Origin: Streptococcus porci DSM 23759
GTDB taxonomy: Bacteria > Bacillota > Bacilli > Lactobacillales > Streptococcaceae
DNA length: 64,000 nt
Reading direction: 5' to 3'
NCBI RefSeq assembly: GCF_000423765.1
Contig: NZ_KE384089.1
Location: 11,729-75,728, forward strand
Of this stretch, positions 18,118 through 26,645 are shown in pieces. A program made the position numbers and the translations under genes. Within the stretch, counting starts at the first letter, position 1, and every line of letters starts with the position of its first letter. The notes under the pieces are model-generated. The model saw only the letters and a list, made by a program, of their open reading frames with translations, was not told where the DNA came from and made no database searches.

Positions 18118-18609
18118 ATGATTAAGCTTTTTGGTAAAATCAGATATCACTGGCAGCCAGAATTATCTTGGTCCCTGATTTACTGGTCTTTGACCTTTAT
18201 GCCTATATTTATCGGCTTATCCCTGCTTTATGAAAAGACGGATGTACCTTTGGCCTTTTTCATCATGATAGCTGTCTTTGGAACACTTTTTGGACTAGGT
18301 CTGCACCGCTATTTTATCATCGGAGAAGATGGTCGGCTGGAGATTGTGGATAGTCAGTTCTGGAAGAAAACCTTTGTGCCTATTGCAGACATTAGTAAGA
18401 TTGAAGTAACCAAAACGACCTTGAGTTTGGTCTTGAAAAATGGTCAAACCAAGCGTTACTCCATGAGAAAATGGCCAAAAAAATATTTTTTGGACGCTTT
18501 AGTCATTAACCCAGATTTTGTGGGAGAAGTGGAGTTGTTAGATAACTTTATCAAACTGGATTATTTTGAGCATTATCAGGGAGATAAAAAAGCTCCTACT
18601 CGCTTGTAA
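18118..18609 (+). CDS. EbsA-like membrane protein
   Basis: The 163-residue protein has two membrane helices (about 22-42 and 47-66) and a cytoplasmic C-terminal part with repeated basic patches, ending QGDKKAPTRL. Length and layout match the EbsA family, first described near enterococcal binding-substance genes; its function is not clear. GGGGAAGTG precedes the ATG. Its 3' end overlaps the convergent ferredoxin gene by 14 bp. Confidence 0.7.
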   Translation: MIKLFGKIRYHWQPELSWSLIYWSLTFMPIFIGLSLLYEKTDVPLAFFIMIAVFGTLFGLGLHRYFIIGEDGRLEIVDSQFWKKTFVPIADISKIEVTKTTLSLVLKNGQTKRYSMRKWPKKYFLDALVINPDFVGEVELLDNFIKLDYFEHYQGDKKAPTRL

Positions 18610-18793
18610 GAGCTTTTGTTGGGCAAGATTTGACAGCAAGAAGAGTAGCTGCATCTGACTTGTCAAAGATTTGGTAAAGACTGTCGCTATCAGTGAATTT
18701 GACAATACCATCATCGTGGTAATCAAAGGCAGATGAGTAAGTCTGACATAGGCCGCAAGCAATACATTTTTCTGGAATAATCGATACTTTCAT
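18596..18793 (-). CDS. fer: 4Fe-4S ferredoxin
   Basis: The 65-residue protein has C-x2-C-x2-C near the N-terminus (CIACGLC) and a distant Cys in SCPTKA, the pattern of one [4Fe-4S] cluster as in Bacillus/Clostridium-type single-cluster ferredoxins. It carries electrons in the cytoplasm; the partner is not evident. The gene is convergent with the ebsA-like gene, and its ATG at 18793 is 45 bp from the divergent LysM gene. Confidence 0.93.
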   Translation of the reverse strand: MKVSIIPEKCIACGLCQTYSSAFDYHDDGIVKFTDSDSLYQIFDKSDAATLLAVKSCPTKALTSE

Positions 18794-18838
18794 GGTATTA
18801 TTGTAATAAAATTTTTAAGATTCAACAAGGGAGAAATC

Positions 18839-19354
18839 ATGAGTAAAGAGCCGTGGGAAGAACAAGTATTTCCTGAAGATGAACAAGGAACTTCACGACA
18901 AAATCGTAAGAAAGTTGGGGTAAGGACACCTATCCTAACGATTTTGCTCAGCGTCTTTTTTGTAATATTTGTTGGTGTTTTACTGTTTTTCTTCTACACC
19001 TCAAATGGAAACACTAATCGTGAGGAAGCCACTACTGGTTTTTATGGAGCTTCTACTAGTCAAGCGGATGCTGAATCCAGCAAGTCAAAATCAGAAGCTG
19101 AAACAACAGCGGCTGAAACTTCCAAAGAGACTGAGTCGAGCACGGAAACCACAAGTGCAAGTAGTACCAGCGAGACAGAGGCCGTTGTTCGAAATGGGGG
19201 CACAACAGTAGTTGAAGCAGGTGAAGGAGCAGGGAACATCGCAGCACGCGCTGGTATTTCTTTGGAAAAACTCTATGCCCTAAACCCAGAAAAAATGACA
19301 GGCCCAGGAGGAACTTGGTGGGCAAATCCAGGCGATGTTGTTTATATTGATTAG
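18839..19354 (+). CDS. Membrane-anchored LysM protein (SAG1386/EF1546 family)
   Basis: The 171 residues comprise a charged cytoplasmic N-terminus (1-28), one membrane helix (about 30-50), a Ser/Thr/Glu-rich extracellular linker (about 55-118) and a C-terminal LysM domain (about 120-171, with AGEGAGNIAARAGIS and NPGDVVYID). LysM domains bind peptidoglycan. GGGAG precedes the ATG. cmk follows nine bases downstream, an order conserved in streptococci. Confidence 0.88.
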   Translation: MSKEPWEEQVFPEDEQGTSRQNRKKVGVRTPILTILLSVFFVIFVGVLLFFFYTSNGNTNREEATTGFYGASTSQADAESSKSKSEAETTAAETSKETESSTETTSASSTSETEAVVRNGGTTVVEAGEGAGNIAARAGISLEKLYALNPEKMTGPGGTWWANPGDVVYID

Positions 19355-19363
19355 AAAGTTCTT

Positions 19364-20041
19364 ATGAAAGATATTAGAATTGCTATTGACGGCCCAGCTT
19401 CTAGTGGAAAATCCACGGTAGCTAAGATTATTGCAAAAGATTTGGGCTATACTTATTTGGATACAGGTGCGATGTACCGCTGTGCAACCTATCTAGCCCT
19501 AAAAAATGACCTAAAAGAAGAAAATGTCGCAGAGATTTTAGCGCAGTTAGACGAACATCCCATTTCATTTGGTAGAGACGGGAAAGGCAATCAGTTGGTT
19601 TTTCTTGGCGATGTTGATGTCAGTCTTGCTATTCGCCAAAATGACATTACTAATAATGTTTCTTGGGTATCAGCTTTACCAGAGATACGTGAGGAGCTAG
19701 TGGCTCAGCAACGTCGAATCGCTAGTAGTGGCGCTATTATCATGGATGGTCGTGATATTGGAACAGTGGTGCTTCCAGATGCTGAGTTGAAAATTTTCTT
19801 AGTTGCTTCTGTTGATGAAAGGGCAGAGCGTCGCTATAAGGAAAATCTTGAAAAGGGTATTCCGACGACTCTTGAAACCTTGAAAGAAGAAATAGCTGCG
19901 CGTGATTACAAGGATAGCCATAGGAAGGTATCACCACTGAAAGCAGCTGACGACGCCATCACTTTTGATACAACGGGTGTGTCTATCGAGGGTGTTGTCA
20001 ACTTTATTAAAGAAAAAGCAAATAAAATGATTGACAAGTGA
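19364..20041 (+). CDS. cmk: Cytidylate kinase
   Basis: The 225-residue enzyme phosphorylates CMP and dCMP. The P-loop GPASSGKST (residues 8-16), [18 protein letters not shown] and the lid RRYKEN are visible. The infC promoter starts inside its last codons. Confidence 0.96.
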   Translation: MKDIRIAIDGPASSGKSTVAKIIAKDLGYTYLDTGAMYRCATYLALKNDLKEENVAEILAQLDEHPISFGRDGKGNQLVFLGDVDVSLAIRQNDITNNVSWVSALPEIREELVAQQRRIASSGAIIMDGRDIGTVVLPDAELKIFLVASVDERAERRYKENLEKGIPTTLETLKEEIAARDYKDSHRKVSPLKAADDAITFDTTGVSIEGVVNFIKEKANKMIDK

Positions 20042-20059
20042 TTGGGTTTCTGTTATCAT
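20031..20059 (+). promoter_or_regulatory. Promoter of the infC-rpmI-rplT operon
   Basis: TTGACA (20031-20036), a 17-bp spacer and TATCAT (20054-20059) lie across the cmk stop codon. Confidence 0.87.
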
Positions 20060-20065
20060 AGTAAC

Positions 20066-20205
20066 AATGAGAAAAGCAGAAGTGAGAACTTCTCGCCTTG
20101 CGACTTAGGTTGTCTGGCCCAACATGTCAAATTCTACTGGGTAGAAATTATGTGTGCGGGCTTGATTTGTCAAGTCCGCTTTGTTTTTCTCTAAAAAAAT
20201 GAAGA
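20066..20205 (+). ncRNA. L20 leader (infC attenuator)
   Basis: The 5' leader of about 140 nt ends in a hairpin GCGGGCTTGA/TCAAGTCCGC (20156-20181) with a T-rich tail TTTGTTTTTCT, a terminator directly before infC. Upstream parts contain alternative pairings (GAAGTGAGAACTTC at about 20078-20091). Firmicutes carry an L20-binding leader at this place: free L20 binds it and favours termination. I identify it by position and architecture. Confidence 0.82.
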
Positions 20206-20218
20206 GGTGAAGATCATA
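20202..20218 (+). promoter_or_regulatory. infC ribosome-binding site followed by ATC/ATA instead of a normal start
   Basis: AAGAGGTGA (20202-20210) pairs well with the 16S 3' end. The aligned core ends at 20207, so a start eight bases on falls at ATA 20216. The upstream in-frame stop at 20192 excludes an earlier start. Confidence 0.55.
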
Positions 20219-20737
20219 GCTAAAAAAGATCTATTCATCAACGACGAAATTCGTGTTCGCGAAGTTCGTTTGGTTGGTCTTGAAGGTGAACAATTAGGTA
20301 TCAAGCCCTTGTCAGAAGCGCAAGCCATTGCCGATCAGGCAAATGTTGACTTGGTTCTTATCCAGCCACAAGCGACACCACCTGTTGCCAAAATTATGGA
20401 CTATGGGAAGTTCAAGTTTGAGTATCAGAAGAAACAAAAAGAACAACGTAAAAAGCAAAGCGTTGTGACTGTCAAGGAAGTGCGTCTTAGCCCGGTTATT
20501 GACAAAGGTGACTTTGAGACAAAACTCCGTAACGGTCGTAAATTCCTTGAAAAAGGTAATAAAGTTAAGGTTTCTATCCGATTCAAAGGACGTATGATTA
20601 CCCATAAAGAAATTGGGGCAAAAGTGTTGGCTGATTTTGCTGAAGCAACGCAAGACATTGCCATTATTGAGCAACGCGCTAAAATGGATGGACGCCAAAT
20701 GTTCATGCAACTTGCACCAATCCCTGACAAGAAGTAA
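20207..20737 (+). CDS. infC: Translation initiation factor IF-3 (start codon uncertain, probably non-canonical)
   Basis: The protein of about 174-176 residues has the N-domain ([15 protein letters not shown]), the linker and the C-domain ([16 protein letters not shown]). The first usual codon is GTG at 20207, but this GTG is part of the ribosome-binding sequence GAGGTGA (20204-20210) and has no other Shine-Dalgarno upstream. An ATA at 20216 (or ATC at 20213) lies at the right distance behind that site. infC often uses AUU-type starts, which IF-3 itself discriminates against, giving autocontrol. I give the GTG coordinate as the outer limit. rpmI follows after 35 bp. Confidence 0.93.
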   Translation: MKIIAKKDLFINDEIRVREVRLVGLEGEQLGIKPLSEAQAIADQANVDLVLIQPQATPPVAKIMDYGKFKFEYQKKQKEQRKKQSVVTVKEVRLSPVIDKGDFETKLRNGRKFLEKGNKVKVSIRFKGRMITHKEIGAKVLADFAEATQDIAIIEQRAKMDGRQMFMQLAPIPDKK

Positions 20738-20772
20738 CTTGTCGTTGAAATTATTTTAAGGAGAATTTTAAA

Positions 20773-20973
20773 ATGCCAAAACAAAAAACACACCGTGCAT
20801 CAGCTAAACGCTTCAAACGTACAGGTTCTGGTGGACTTAAACGTTTCCGTGCTTTCACGTCACACCGTTTCCATGGTAAAACGAAAAAGCAACGTCGTCA
20901 CTTGCGTAAAGCAGGCATGGTACATGCTGGTGACTTCAAACGTATCAAAGCAATGCTTACTCAAATGCGTTAA
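20773..20973 (+). CDS. rpmI: 50S ribosomal protein L35
   Basis: The 66-residue basic protein begins [17 protein letters not shown], the L35 signature. AAGGAG precedes the ATG. It lies between infC and rplT, the conserved operon, under the L20 leader. The second frame over it is a shadow. Confidence 0.97.
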   Translation: MPKQKTHRASAKRFKRTGSGGLKRFRAFTSHRFHGKTKKQRRHLRKAGMVHAGDFKRIKAMLTQMR

Positions 20974-21022
20974 TCGCTACAAGCATTCAATCACTTACTG
21001 AATTATTTGGAGGAAAATATAA

Positions 21023-21382
21023 ATGGCACGTGTTAAAGGTGGCGTTGTATCACGCAAACGTCGTAAACGTATTCTTAAATTAGCTAAAGGTTACTATGGA
21101 GCAAAACACATCTTGTTCCGTACAGCAAAAGAGCAAGTAATGAACTCTTACTACTATGCATATCGTGACCGTCGTCAGAAAAAACGTGATTTCCGTAAAC
21201 TTTGGATTTCTCGTATCAATGCGGCAGCTCGTATGAACGGTTTGTCATACTCACAATTGATGCATGGTTTGAAATTAGCTGAAATCGAAGTGAACCGTAA
21301 AATGCTCGCTGACTTGGCAGTAAACGATGCAGCAGCTTTCACAGCTCTTGCAGATGCTGCTAAAGCAAAACTTGGGAAATAA
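21023..21382 (+). CDS. rplT: 50S ribosomal protein L20
   Basis: The 119-residue protein begins [18 protein letters not shown] and continues with [17 protein letters not shown], the L20 pattern. It builds early 23S rRNA structure and feeds back on the infC leader. TTGGAGG precedes the ATG. Confidence 0.97.
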   Translation: MARVKGGVVSRKRRKRILKLAKGYYGAKHILFRTAKEQVMNSYYYAYRDRRQKKRDFRKLWISRINAAARMNGLSYSQLMHGLKLAEIEVNRKMLADLAVNDAAAFTALADAAKAKLGK

Positions 21383-21386
21383 TCAT

Positions 21387-21455
21387 TAAGAAGAACTGAG
21401 TTGACTCGGTTCTTCAGATTGAAGAGGTTAGGACAAAGGTTCTAGCCTCTTTTTT
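21387..21455 (+). terminator. Double hairpin terminator after rplT
   Basis: A first hairpin pairs AAGAACTGAGT with the ACTCGGTTCTT that follows (21390-21414). The main terminator pairs GAGGTTAGGA (21424-21433) with TTCTAGCCTC (21440-21449), a 10-bp stem with G-U pairs, followed by six T. Confidence 0.85.
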
Positions 21456-21767
21456 AACTCCCTTATCTTTGAACAGTATAAGCTACTTGTGTCAAGTCGA
21501 TAAGATAAGGCTGATTTTGGTTTCTGACTCACTCACTTTTCAGTCCGTAGCCAAATAATCCGAACCTTTTCTTATTGTGGAACTGATATCCACCAACAAT
21601 AAATTGTTGATTGTATCCTATGTGGTCTATTAGAGACCAATAAACTGGAGATGAAACGAAAAACTTTGCCCCAATCACGATAGTATTACAAAGTGTTCTA
21701 GAATGGTTAGTAGAAAATAAGGTCCCTCCCATTTTCTTTGAAAGCATAGAGTGTATCAAAGTATAAT
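21456..21767. other. Gap between rplT and the Pr6Pr gene
   Basis: About 310 bp. The minus strand has an open frame from TTG 21759 (or ATG 21747) to 21529 of 76 codons, but it lies behind a terminator, lacks a ribosome site and matches nothing I know. It may be a gene fragment; I do not call it. Confidence 0.4.
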
Positions 21768-21787
21768 AAAAACCAGCTTAGAGCTGG
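21768..21787 (-). terminator. Terminator of the Pr6Pr gene
   Basis: CCAGCT (21773-21778) pairs with AGCTGG (21782-21787); on the minus strand a T run follows. Confidence 0.75.
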
Positions 21788-21794
21788 CAATGTT

Positions 21795-22421
21795 CTATGT
21801 TCTCTGCCCGACAAATCTTTTGATAAGGACTAAGAGGTATCCAACAAACAGGTAGGCGATTGCAATGACCAGTGCATTTGTAATCACTCTGGTCAGTCCG
21901 AATTTATTGACGTTAATAAAGAAGTAGGCGTAAGGACTATTAGTAGCTCCTGGAATTGGGAGTTTTAAGACCATACCGTTGAAAATGGCTAGCGCAAAGT
22001 AGGCTATTGGAAAACTTGTCCATGGGATAGGGTCGGAAAGTTTATAAGTATTTTTTTTATCCAAGAACAAAGTATCTAAAATCAGTCCGAGTGGTGCGAT
22101 ATAATGAACCAAGAAGTTACGGATGTTCCAGTAATCTTGAGGATCGGTCACAAGCGGTGCTAATAGGAAGTGGTAGATGATAAACGTAATGGCAATAGCC
22201 ATAGTTACTCCACCTTTGAGTCTAAGCAAGGTTGGAAATTGATTGGTAGTGCCAACTTTTTGTTCCCAAAAAATCAAGAAAAAAAGGGTGACAAAGACAA
22301 GAATGTTTGAAAGGACAGTGTAGTAGAGTAGCATATTCCAACCATCTTGGCTGATTTGCATGGTAACGCCCGTCAGCCCGCAAAGGGCAATGATAAGGCG
22401 ATAGAGCTGTGTTTTTGACAT
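21795..22421 (-). CDS. Pr6Pr family membrane protein
   Basis: The 208-residue protein has about six hydrophobic helices and motifs such as SNILVFVTLFFLIF, FLVHYIAPLGLILD and PIPWTSFPIAYFALAIFNG. The His in LVHYIAP and the Trp-Pro region are typical of the Pr6Pr/FAR-17a-like group. The function is not known. It is transcribed alone, convergent with the rplT operon. Confidence 0.8.
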   Translation of the reverse strand: MSKTQLYRLIIALCGLTGVTMQISQDGWNMLLYYTVLSNILVFVTLFFLIFWEQKVGTTNQFPTLLRLKGGVTMAIAITFIIYHFLLAPLVTDPQDYWNIRNFLVHYIAPLGLILDTLFLDKKNTYKLSDPIPWTSFPIAYFALAIFNGMVLKLPIPGATNSPYAYFFINVNKFGLTRVITNALVIAIAYLFVGYLLVLIKRFVGQRT

Positions 22422-22509
22422 AATTTTAAATCGTTTAAACAGTCAGTGATTGAACTGTCATTACCTTTCTTTGATATTCAAACTGTTTTATATTATATCA
22501 CTTTTTTTC

Positions 22510-22538
22510 TTGACTGGCGACTGAAAAATCGGTAAAAT
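22510..22538 (+). promoter_or_regulatory. Promoter of the Mbeg1-like gene
   Basis: TTGACT (22510-22515), 17-bp spacer, TAAAAT (22533-22538) in the local context CGGTAAAAT. Confidence 0.8.
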
Positions 22539-22563
22539 CAAGAGATTAAGTAAAGGAGAAATC

Positions 22564-23721
22564 ATGTCAACAATTAGTGATTATGTCAGGTCTGTTGCCG
22601 AATTGGACTTTCAGCAGTTGTCTTTGAATGAGTTGGATATTGTCTGTCTCAATGAGTTGGCCTATTTACCTTTTGGTGAGCATCTGGAAGTGGATTGCAC
22701 CGTTCAGTTTGCTGATATTCGCCAAAGATTCGAGGAGGTAAAGGCAGATATTAAGACGGATTTTATAGTAACCAAGGAGAGGATTGAGCTATTTGATTTG
22801 ATGCTTAATAGCCACCGCTTTTCGGATTTGGAGCTATCCCACTATGTAAATGACATTAATTCGGAGTTTGAGAAGCAGTTTGCGGCAGCTGTTTTCTGTC
22901 TGCCATCAATTAACTATTGGCAGGTAGCTTTTCGCGGGACTGATGATACGTTGATTGGGTGGAAAGAGGATTTCAAACTTACCTACCTGAGCGAGATTCC
23001 AGCTCAGCGTTCGGCGGTAATGTATCTTCGGGATTTTTTGGAGAAGGCAGAGCATCCAGTATATGTAACGGGTCACTCAAAAGGTGGTAATTTAGCTGTT
23101 TATGCGGCTAGCTTTCAGGAACCAGAACTTCAGCAAAAAATCAAAGCAATCTATATGCTTGATGCTCCTGGCTTTAGCACCGCTTTTTTTCAAAAGGAAG
23201 GCTATCAAAATATTAGGAGCAAATTAGTGGTCATCAAGCCTAAGGAATCCATTGTGGGGGTCATGTTGAAGCTAGATGTGACTGCACTTGTCGTTGATGC
23301 CAATCAATTTGGGGTGATGCAACATGCGGTTACTACTTGGAAAGTCTCGGAAAAGGGGAATTTTATTGCTGGCCAACAAACGGATCTTAGTAAAAGGCTG
23401 GATAAAACCTTTGATCAGTGGATATCTGAGTTGAGTAAGTCTGAGTTGAAGTTGATTGTTGATTTGCTTTTTGACACCTTGATTGACGCTGGAATCACAA
23501 GTTTGAATGATCTAGGCACTAGAGAGTTTGGTCTAAAACTCTTATCAGCTCTGGCTGCTATGAAACAGTTGAATAAGAGCCAGCAAACTCTACTCCAAAA
23601 ATCACTTTGGAATCTGATTGCTGCTTTTGCTCAAAATAGTAAACCTGAGTTCAAACCTAGTCGGCATGTCGATGAGCTTCTGAAAAAATTTAATTTAAAA
23701 GAATCTGAGACAAAAGTTTAA
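22564..23721 (+). CDS. Mbeg1-like (DUF2974) alpha/beta hydrolase-fold protein
   Basis: The 385-residue protein has the nucleophile elbow GHSKGGNLAVYAA (Ser at about residue 180) and FRGTDDTLIGWKEDF, as in the DUF2974 family related to class 3 lipases. No signal peptide is present, so it acts in the cytoplasm. The substrate is unknown; esterase or lipase activity is inferred from the fold. GGAG precedes the ATG. The C-terminal third is helical. Confidence 0.87.
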   Translation: MSTISDYVRSVAELDFQQLSLNELDIVCLNELAYLPFGEHLEVDCTVQFADIRQRFEEVKADIKTDFIVTKERIELFDLMLNSHRFSDLELSHYVNDINSEFEKQFAAAVFCLPSINYWQVAFRGTDDTLIGWKEDFKLTYLSEIPAQRSAVMYLRDFLEKAEHPVYVTGHSKGGNLAVYAASFQEPELQQKIKAIYMLDAPGFSTAFFQKEGYQNIRSKLVVIKPKESIVGVMLKLDVTALVVDANQFGVMQHAVTTWKVSEKGNFIAGQQTDLSKRLDKTFDQWISELSKSELKLIVDLLFDTLIDAGITSLNDLGTREFGLKLLSALAAMKQLNKSQQTLLQKSLWNLIAAFAQNSKPEFKPSRHVDELLKKFNLKESETKV

Positions 23722-23919
23722 TCTCAAGTTAAAAAAAGGCGAACACGACTAGTTTTCTGATGCTCAGAGCATACCTCAGAAATCAGCAGTATTCGTCTTC
23801 TATGTTTAAGTAATCTGTTTGCAGAGTTAGTGATGAGGAATCTTAAGACTCAGGCTGAAGGCATGCTTTCTGAAGAATGGGAAAATTGAAATATATGTTG
23901 TGATTTTAACTAAAGCATA

Positions 23920-23963
23920 CTCTTAAAAATGTTGATTTGATACCATTTTTAAGAGTTTTTTTT
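23920..23963 (+). terminator. Terminator downstream of the Mbeg1-like gene
   Basis: CTCTTAAAAATG (23920-23931) pairs perfectly with CATTTTTAAGAG (23944-23955), followed by eight T. It is 200 bp after the gene; the sequence between also carries a GGCGAA/TTCGTC imperfect hairpin near 23738-23800. Confidence 0.85.
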
Positions 23964-23970
23964 GTAAAGA

Positions 23971-24005
23971 TAAAAAGGTTGAAGAAAATGGGCTTTTCTT
24001 CAACC
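23971..24005 (-). terminator. Terminator of the mvaS-mvaA operon
   Basis: GGTTGAAGAAAA (23977-23988) pairs perfectly with TTTTCTTCAACC (23994-24005); on the minus strand a run of five T follows. Confidence 0.87.
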
Positions 24006-24018
24006 TGACTTGTTTTAA

Positions 24019-25278
24019 TCAGTGGCGTAATTGGGCTAAGAGTTGCTGGGCAGTTTCTTGATTTCGATGTTTTTCTTTGAGGAGTTTTGGGAGGAGCTGG
24101 GTAACTTCAGCTTCGTTTGCTCCAGCTAGCAGGAGGAGAGATTTGGCTTGTAGTTTCATGTGGCCTGCTTGAATACCAGTTCCAGTCAGAGCTTTTAAAG
24201 CTGCAAAGTTTTGAGCCAGACCAAGTGATGCGATGACTCCTGCCAGTTCTTTTGCATTTGGATTTCCCAATAACTCATGAGCTACTTGAACGGTTGGATT
24301 GAGTCCAATCGAGCCTCCCTTGGTGGCGATTGGCATGGGCAGGGTTAATTCACCAACTATCTGTTGATTTTCTAGGTCATAGGTCCAAGTTGAAAGACCA
24401 CGGTAAGAGCCTTGTTGATTAGCATAGGAGTGTCCAGCAGCCTCGATGGCGCGCCAGTCGTTACCAGTGGCAAGTACCACGGCGTCGATACCGTTGAAAA
24501 TGCCCTTATTATGGGTGGCAGCACGGTAGATATCAACTTGCGCTAACTGGCTAGCCAGTTCCATCTTTTGGGCTAGTTGCTGAGCTTCGGTTTTATCGCG
24601 GCTGAGATAGCGTACCTCCACGCGACAGGTGGCGGTCACTAAACTTTCAGTGGCGTAGTTGGACAAAATTGCCATAAGGCTTTGACCACCAGAAAGCTCC
24701 TCGAGTTCTGGCACCAGAGCTTCTAGCATTGTATTGAGCATATTAGCCCCCATAGCTTCTTTGGTGTCCACGGACAGGTAGGTGACGAGAAAATCTTCTT
24801 TTTCCTCCAGCCAGAGGTCACAGGCACCTCCGCCTCGCTTGACGATAGAAGGATGAGCATCATTGGCTTGGGACAATAGCTGTGATTTGTGAGATAAAAT
24901 AGCTTGTTCGGCCATTTTTTTATCTGGAACATTATAAAGAGCGACCTGCCCAATCATAAGACGATTGTGGACAGTGGTCGTGAAGCCTCCAGAACGTTTG
25001 ATGAGCTTGGCAGCAAAGCTAGCTGCCGCGACAACGGATGGCTCCTCAGTCACCATAGGGATATGATAGGTCTTGCCATTAATAAGAAAATCGGGTGCCA
25101 GAGCAAAAGGCAGTGAGAAAGTTCCTAGCAAGTGCTCCGCCATCTGATCAGCAGTTTGGATGGGAAGTTGCTGATTTTGGGTGAGGAAAACTTGCTTGTC
25201 TTGGGACAAGAGAGAGGACACTAATTCTTGCCGTTCTTTAGGTGTTTTTTTGGAAAATCCAGTCCAGTTAATCTTCAT
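24019..25278 (-). CDS. mvaA: Hydroxymethylglutaryl-CoA reductase, class II (degradative-type fold)
   Basis: The ATG at 25278 (MKINWTGFSKK) gives 419 residues; the longer frame runs back into mvaS. The enzyme makes mevalonate from HMG-CoA with NAD(P)H. Class II motifs are visible: ATCRVEVRYL, ATGNDWRAIEAAGHSYA with the catalytic Asp region, KGGSIGLNPTV and the late His in AGHMKLQAKSL. The gene overlaps mvaS by 11 bp, a coupled pair. In streptococci the pathway supplies isoprenoids for undecaprenyl phosphate. Confidence 0.95.
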   Translation of the reverse strand: MKINWTGFSKKTPKERQELVSSLLSQDKQVFLTQNQQLPIQTADQMAEHLLGTFSLPFALAPDFLINGKTYHIPMVTEEPSVVAAASFAAKLIKRSGGFTTTVHNRLMIGQVALYNVPDKKMAEQAILSHKSQLLSQANDAHPSIVKRGGGACDLWLEEKEDFLVTYLSVDTKEAMGANMLNTMLEALVPELEELSGGQSLMAILSNYATESLVTATCRVEVRYLSRDKTEAQQLAQKMELASQLAQVDIYRAATHNKGIFNGIDAVVLATGNDWRAIEAAGHSYANQQGSYRGLSTWTYDLENQQIVGELTLPMPIATKGGSIGLNPTVQVAHELLGNPNAKELAGVIASLGLAQNFAALKALTGTGIQAGHMKLQAKSLLLLAGANEAEVTQLLPKLLKEKHRNQETAQQLLAQLRH

Positions 25279-26440
25279 TTTTTGTGTATATCCGTTGGTG
25301 TTCTTGAATATGGCTGAGGCGGAAGGCGCCAGCCTTGTAGAGGTCAAAATTTGCTGAACCGTTTTGATCCAAGTCAGCTTCTTGATAGAAAAGTTTTTCG
25401 TAATCAGCTACGGAAAGCGGAATCCGCTTTTCTAAATCAGCCGTACGGAAAGATTTTAGCATGTCCTTGTAGCCTTCCACCAAACCTACTGAGAAAATCT
25501 CAGAAACAGCGCCAGAACCATAGGAAAAGAGAGCAATCTTATCTCCAGCCTTGATATTAGTGCTGTTTTCTAGAAGTGATAGGAGTCCAAGGTAGAGAGA
25601 ACCGGTATAGATATTGCCAACTTTACGGTTGTAGGCAATCGAGTGTTCGAAATTACCTAAAAGCTGGGCTTTGTTGACTTCTGGAAGATCCTTTGTCATC
25701 ACTTTGTTGAGGCCCTTGAGGGCTAGTTTTGGAAATGGTAGGTGCAGGCAGAAAGCTGCAAAATCAGTCAAATCAGTCTGGTTGCGCTTTTGATATTCAG
25801 ACCAAGTTGTTTTCAAACTATCCAAATATTGCTTTGTGGAGAAAATTCCATTGACAAAAGGGGTGCTTGAATAGTTGGGACGCCAAAAGTCCATAACATC
25901 TCTGGTTTGCGCCACATTATCGTCATTGAAGACCAAAATGCGAGGATTTGAGGTAATCAACATAGCCACCGCGCCAGCACCTTGTGTCGATTCACCAGCA
26001 GATCCGATACCGTACCGTGCAATGTCAGATGCGACCACTAAAACCTTGCTGTCAGGTCGTGTAGCCACATGGAGTTTAGCGTAGTTGAGAGCTGCCGTTG
26101 CTGCATAACAAGCCTCTTTCATTTCAATAGAGCGCGCAAACGGTTGAATCCCTAAAAGGCTGTGTACGTAAACACTGGCAGCTTTTGACTGGTCGATTCC
26201 AGATTCGGTAGCTACAATGACCATATCAATAGCTTCTTTATCTTGCTCAGTTAGGATTTCTTGACTAGCTGAGGCTGCCAAGGTCACGACGTCTTCTGAG
26301 ATAGGGGTAATGCTGAGGGCGTCCAACATGAGACCTATCGAAAATTTCTCAGGTTCGGACCCGCGAGCATTAGCCAAATCGGCCATGTTGAGGACATATT
26401 GCGAGGTCGCAAAACCTATTTTATCAATTCCAATACTCAT
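25268..26440 (-). CDS. mvaS: Hydroxymethylglutaryl-CoA synthase
   Basis: The second ATG, at 26440, gives 390 residues and has GGAGAAAG upstream; the ATG at 26461 would add seven residues that nearly repeat MSIG. Catalytic Glu79 (VATESGIDQSKAA) and Cys111 (EACYAATAAL) are present, as is VGNIYTGSLYLGLLSLLE. The enzyme condenses acetyl-CoA with acetoacetyl-CoA. First gene of the mvaS-mvaA operon, divergent from thyA. Confidence 0.95.
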   Translation of the reverse strand: MSIGIDKIGFATSQYVLNMADLANARGSEPEKFSIGLMLDALSITPISEDVVTLAASASQEILTEQDKEAIDMVIVATESGIDQSKAASVYVHSLLGIQPFARSIEMKEACYAATAALNYAKLHVATRPDSKVLVVASDIARYGIGSAGESTQGAGAVAMLITSNPRILVFNDDNVAQTRDVMDFWRPNYSSTPFVNGIFSTKQYLDSLKTTWSEYQKRNQTDLTDFAAFCLHLPFPKLALKGLNKVMTKDLPEVNKAQLLGNFEHSIAYNRKVGNIYTGSLYLGLLSLLENSTNIKAGDKIALFSYGSGAVSEIFSVGLVEGYKDMLKSFRTADLEKRIPLSVADYEKLFYQEADLDQNGSANFDLYKAGAFRLSHIQEHQRIYTKNED

Positions 26441-26571
26441 CTTTCTTTCTCCGATACTCATCGTTTTATTTTTAGGATATCTTAGTTTATTAAGTTTATT
26501 AAACGTTTTTACCGTTCTTCATTTTATCATATTTTAGGAAAAAAGCCTCAGACTTGAGACCAATTTTTTCG

Positions 26572-26601
26572 TTGGATTTTTAGGGGGATTTTCGGTAAAA
26601 T
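26572..26601 (+). promoter_or_regulatory. thyA promoter
   Basis: TTGGAT (26572-26577), 18-bp spacer, TAAAAT (26596-26601) in the context TTTTCGGTAAAAT. Confidence 0.65.
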
Positions 26602-26645
26602 AACAGAGCAATAAAGTTTAAAAGAATAAGGAAATTGGGCTAGAA

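Noticed and set aside
20312..20793. Long minus-strand frames over infC
   Set aside because: They are shadows of a highly biased ribosomal operon gene and have no start signals.
21529..21759. 76-codon minus-strand frame after the Pr6Pr gene
   Set aside because: It starts at TTG directly behind a terminator, has no ribosome site and no recognisable motif.
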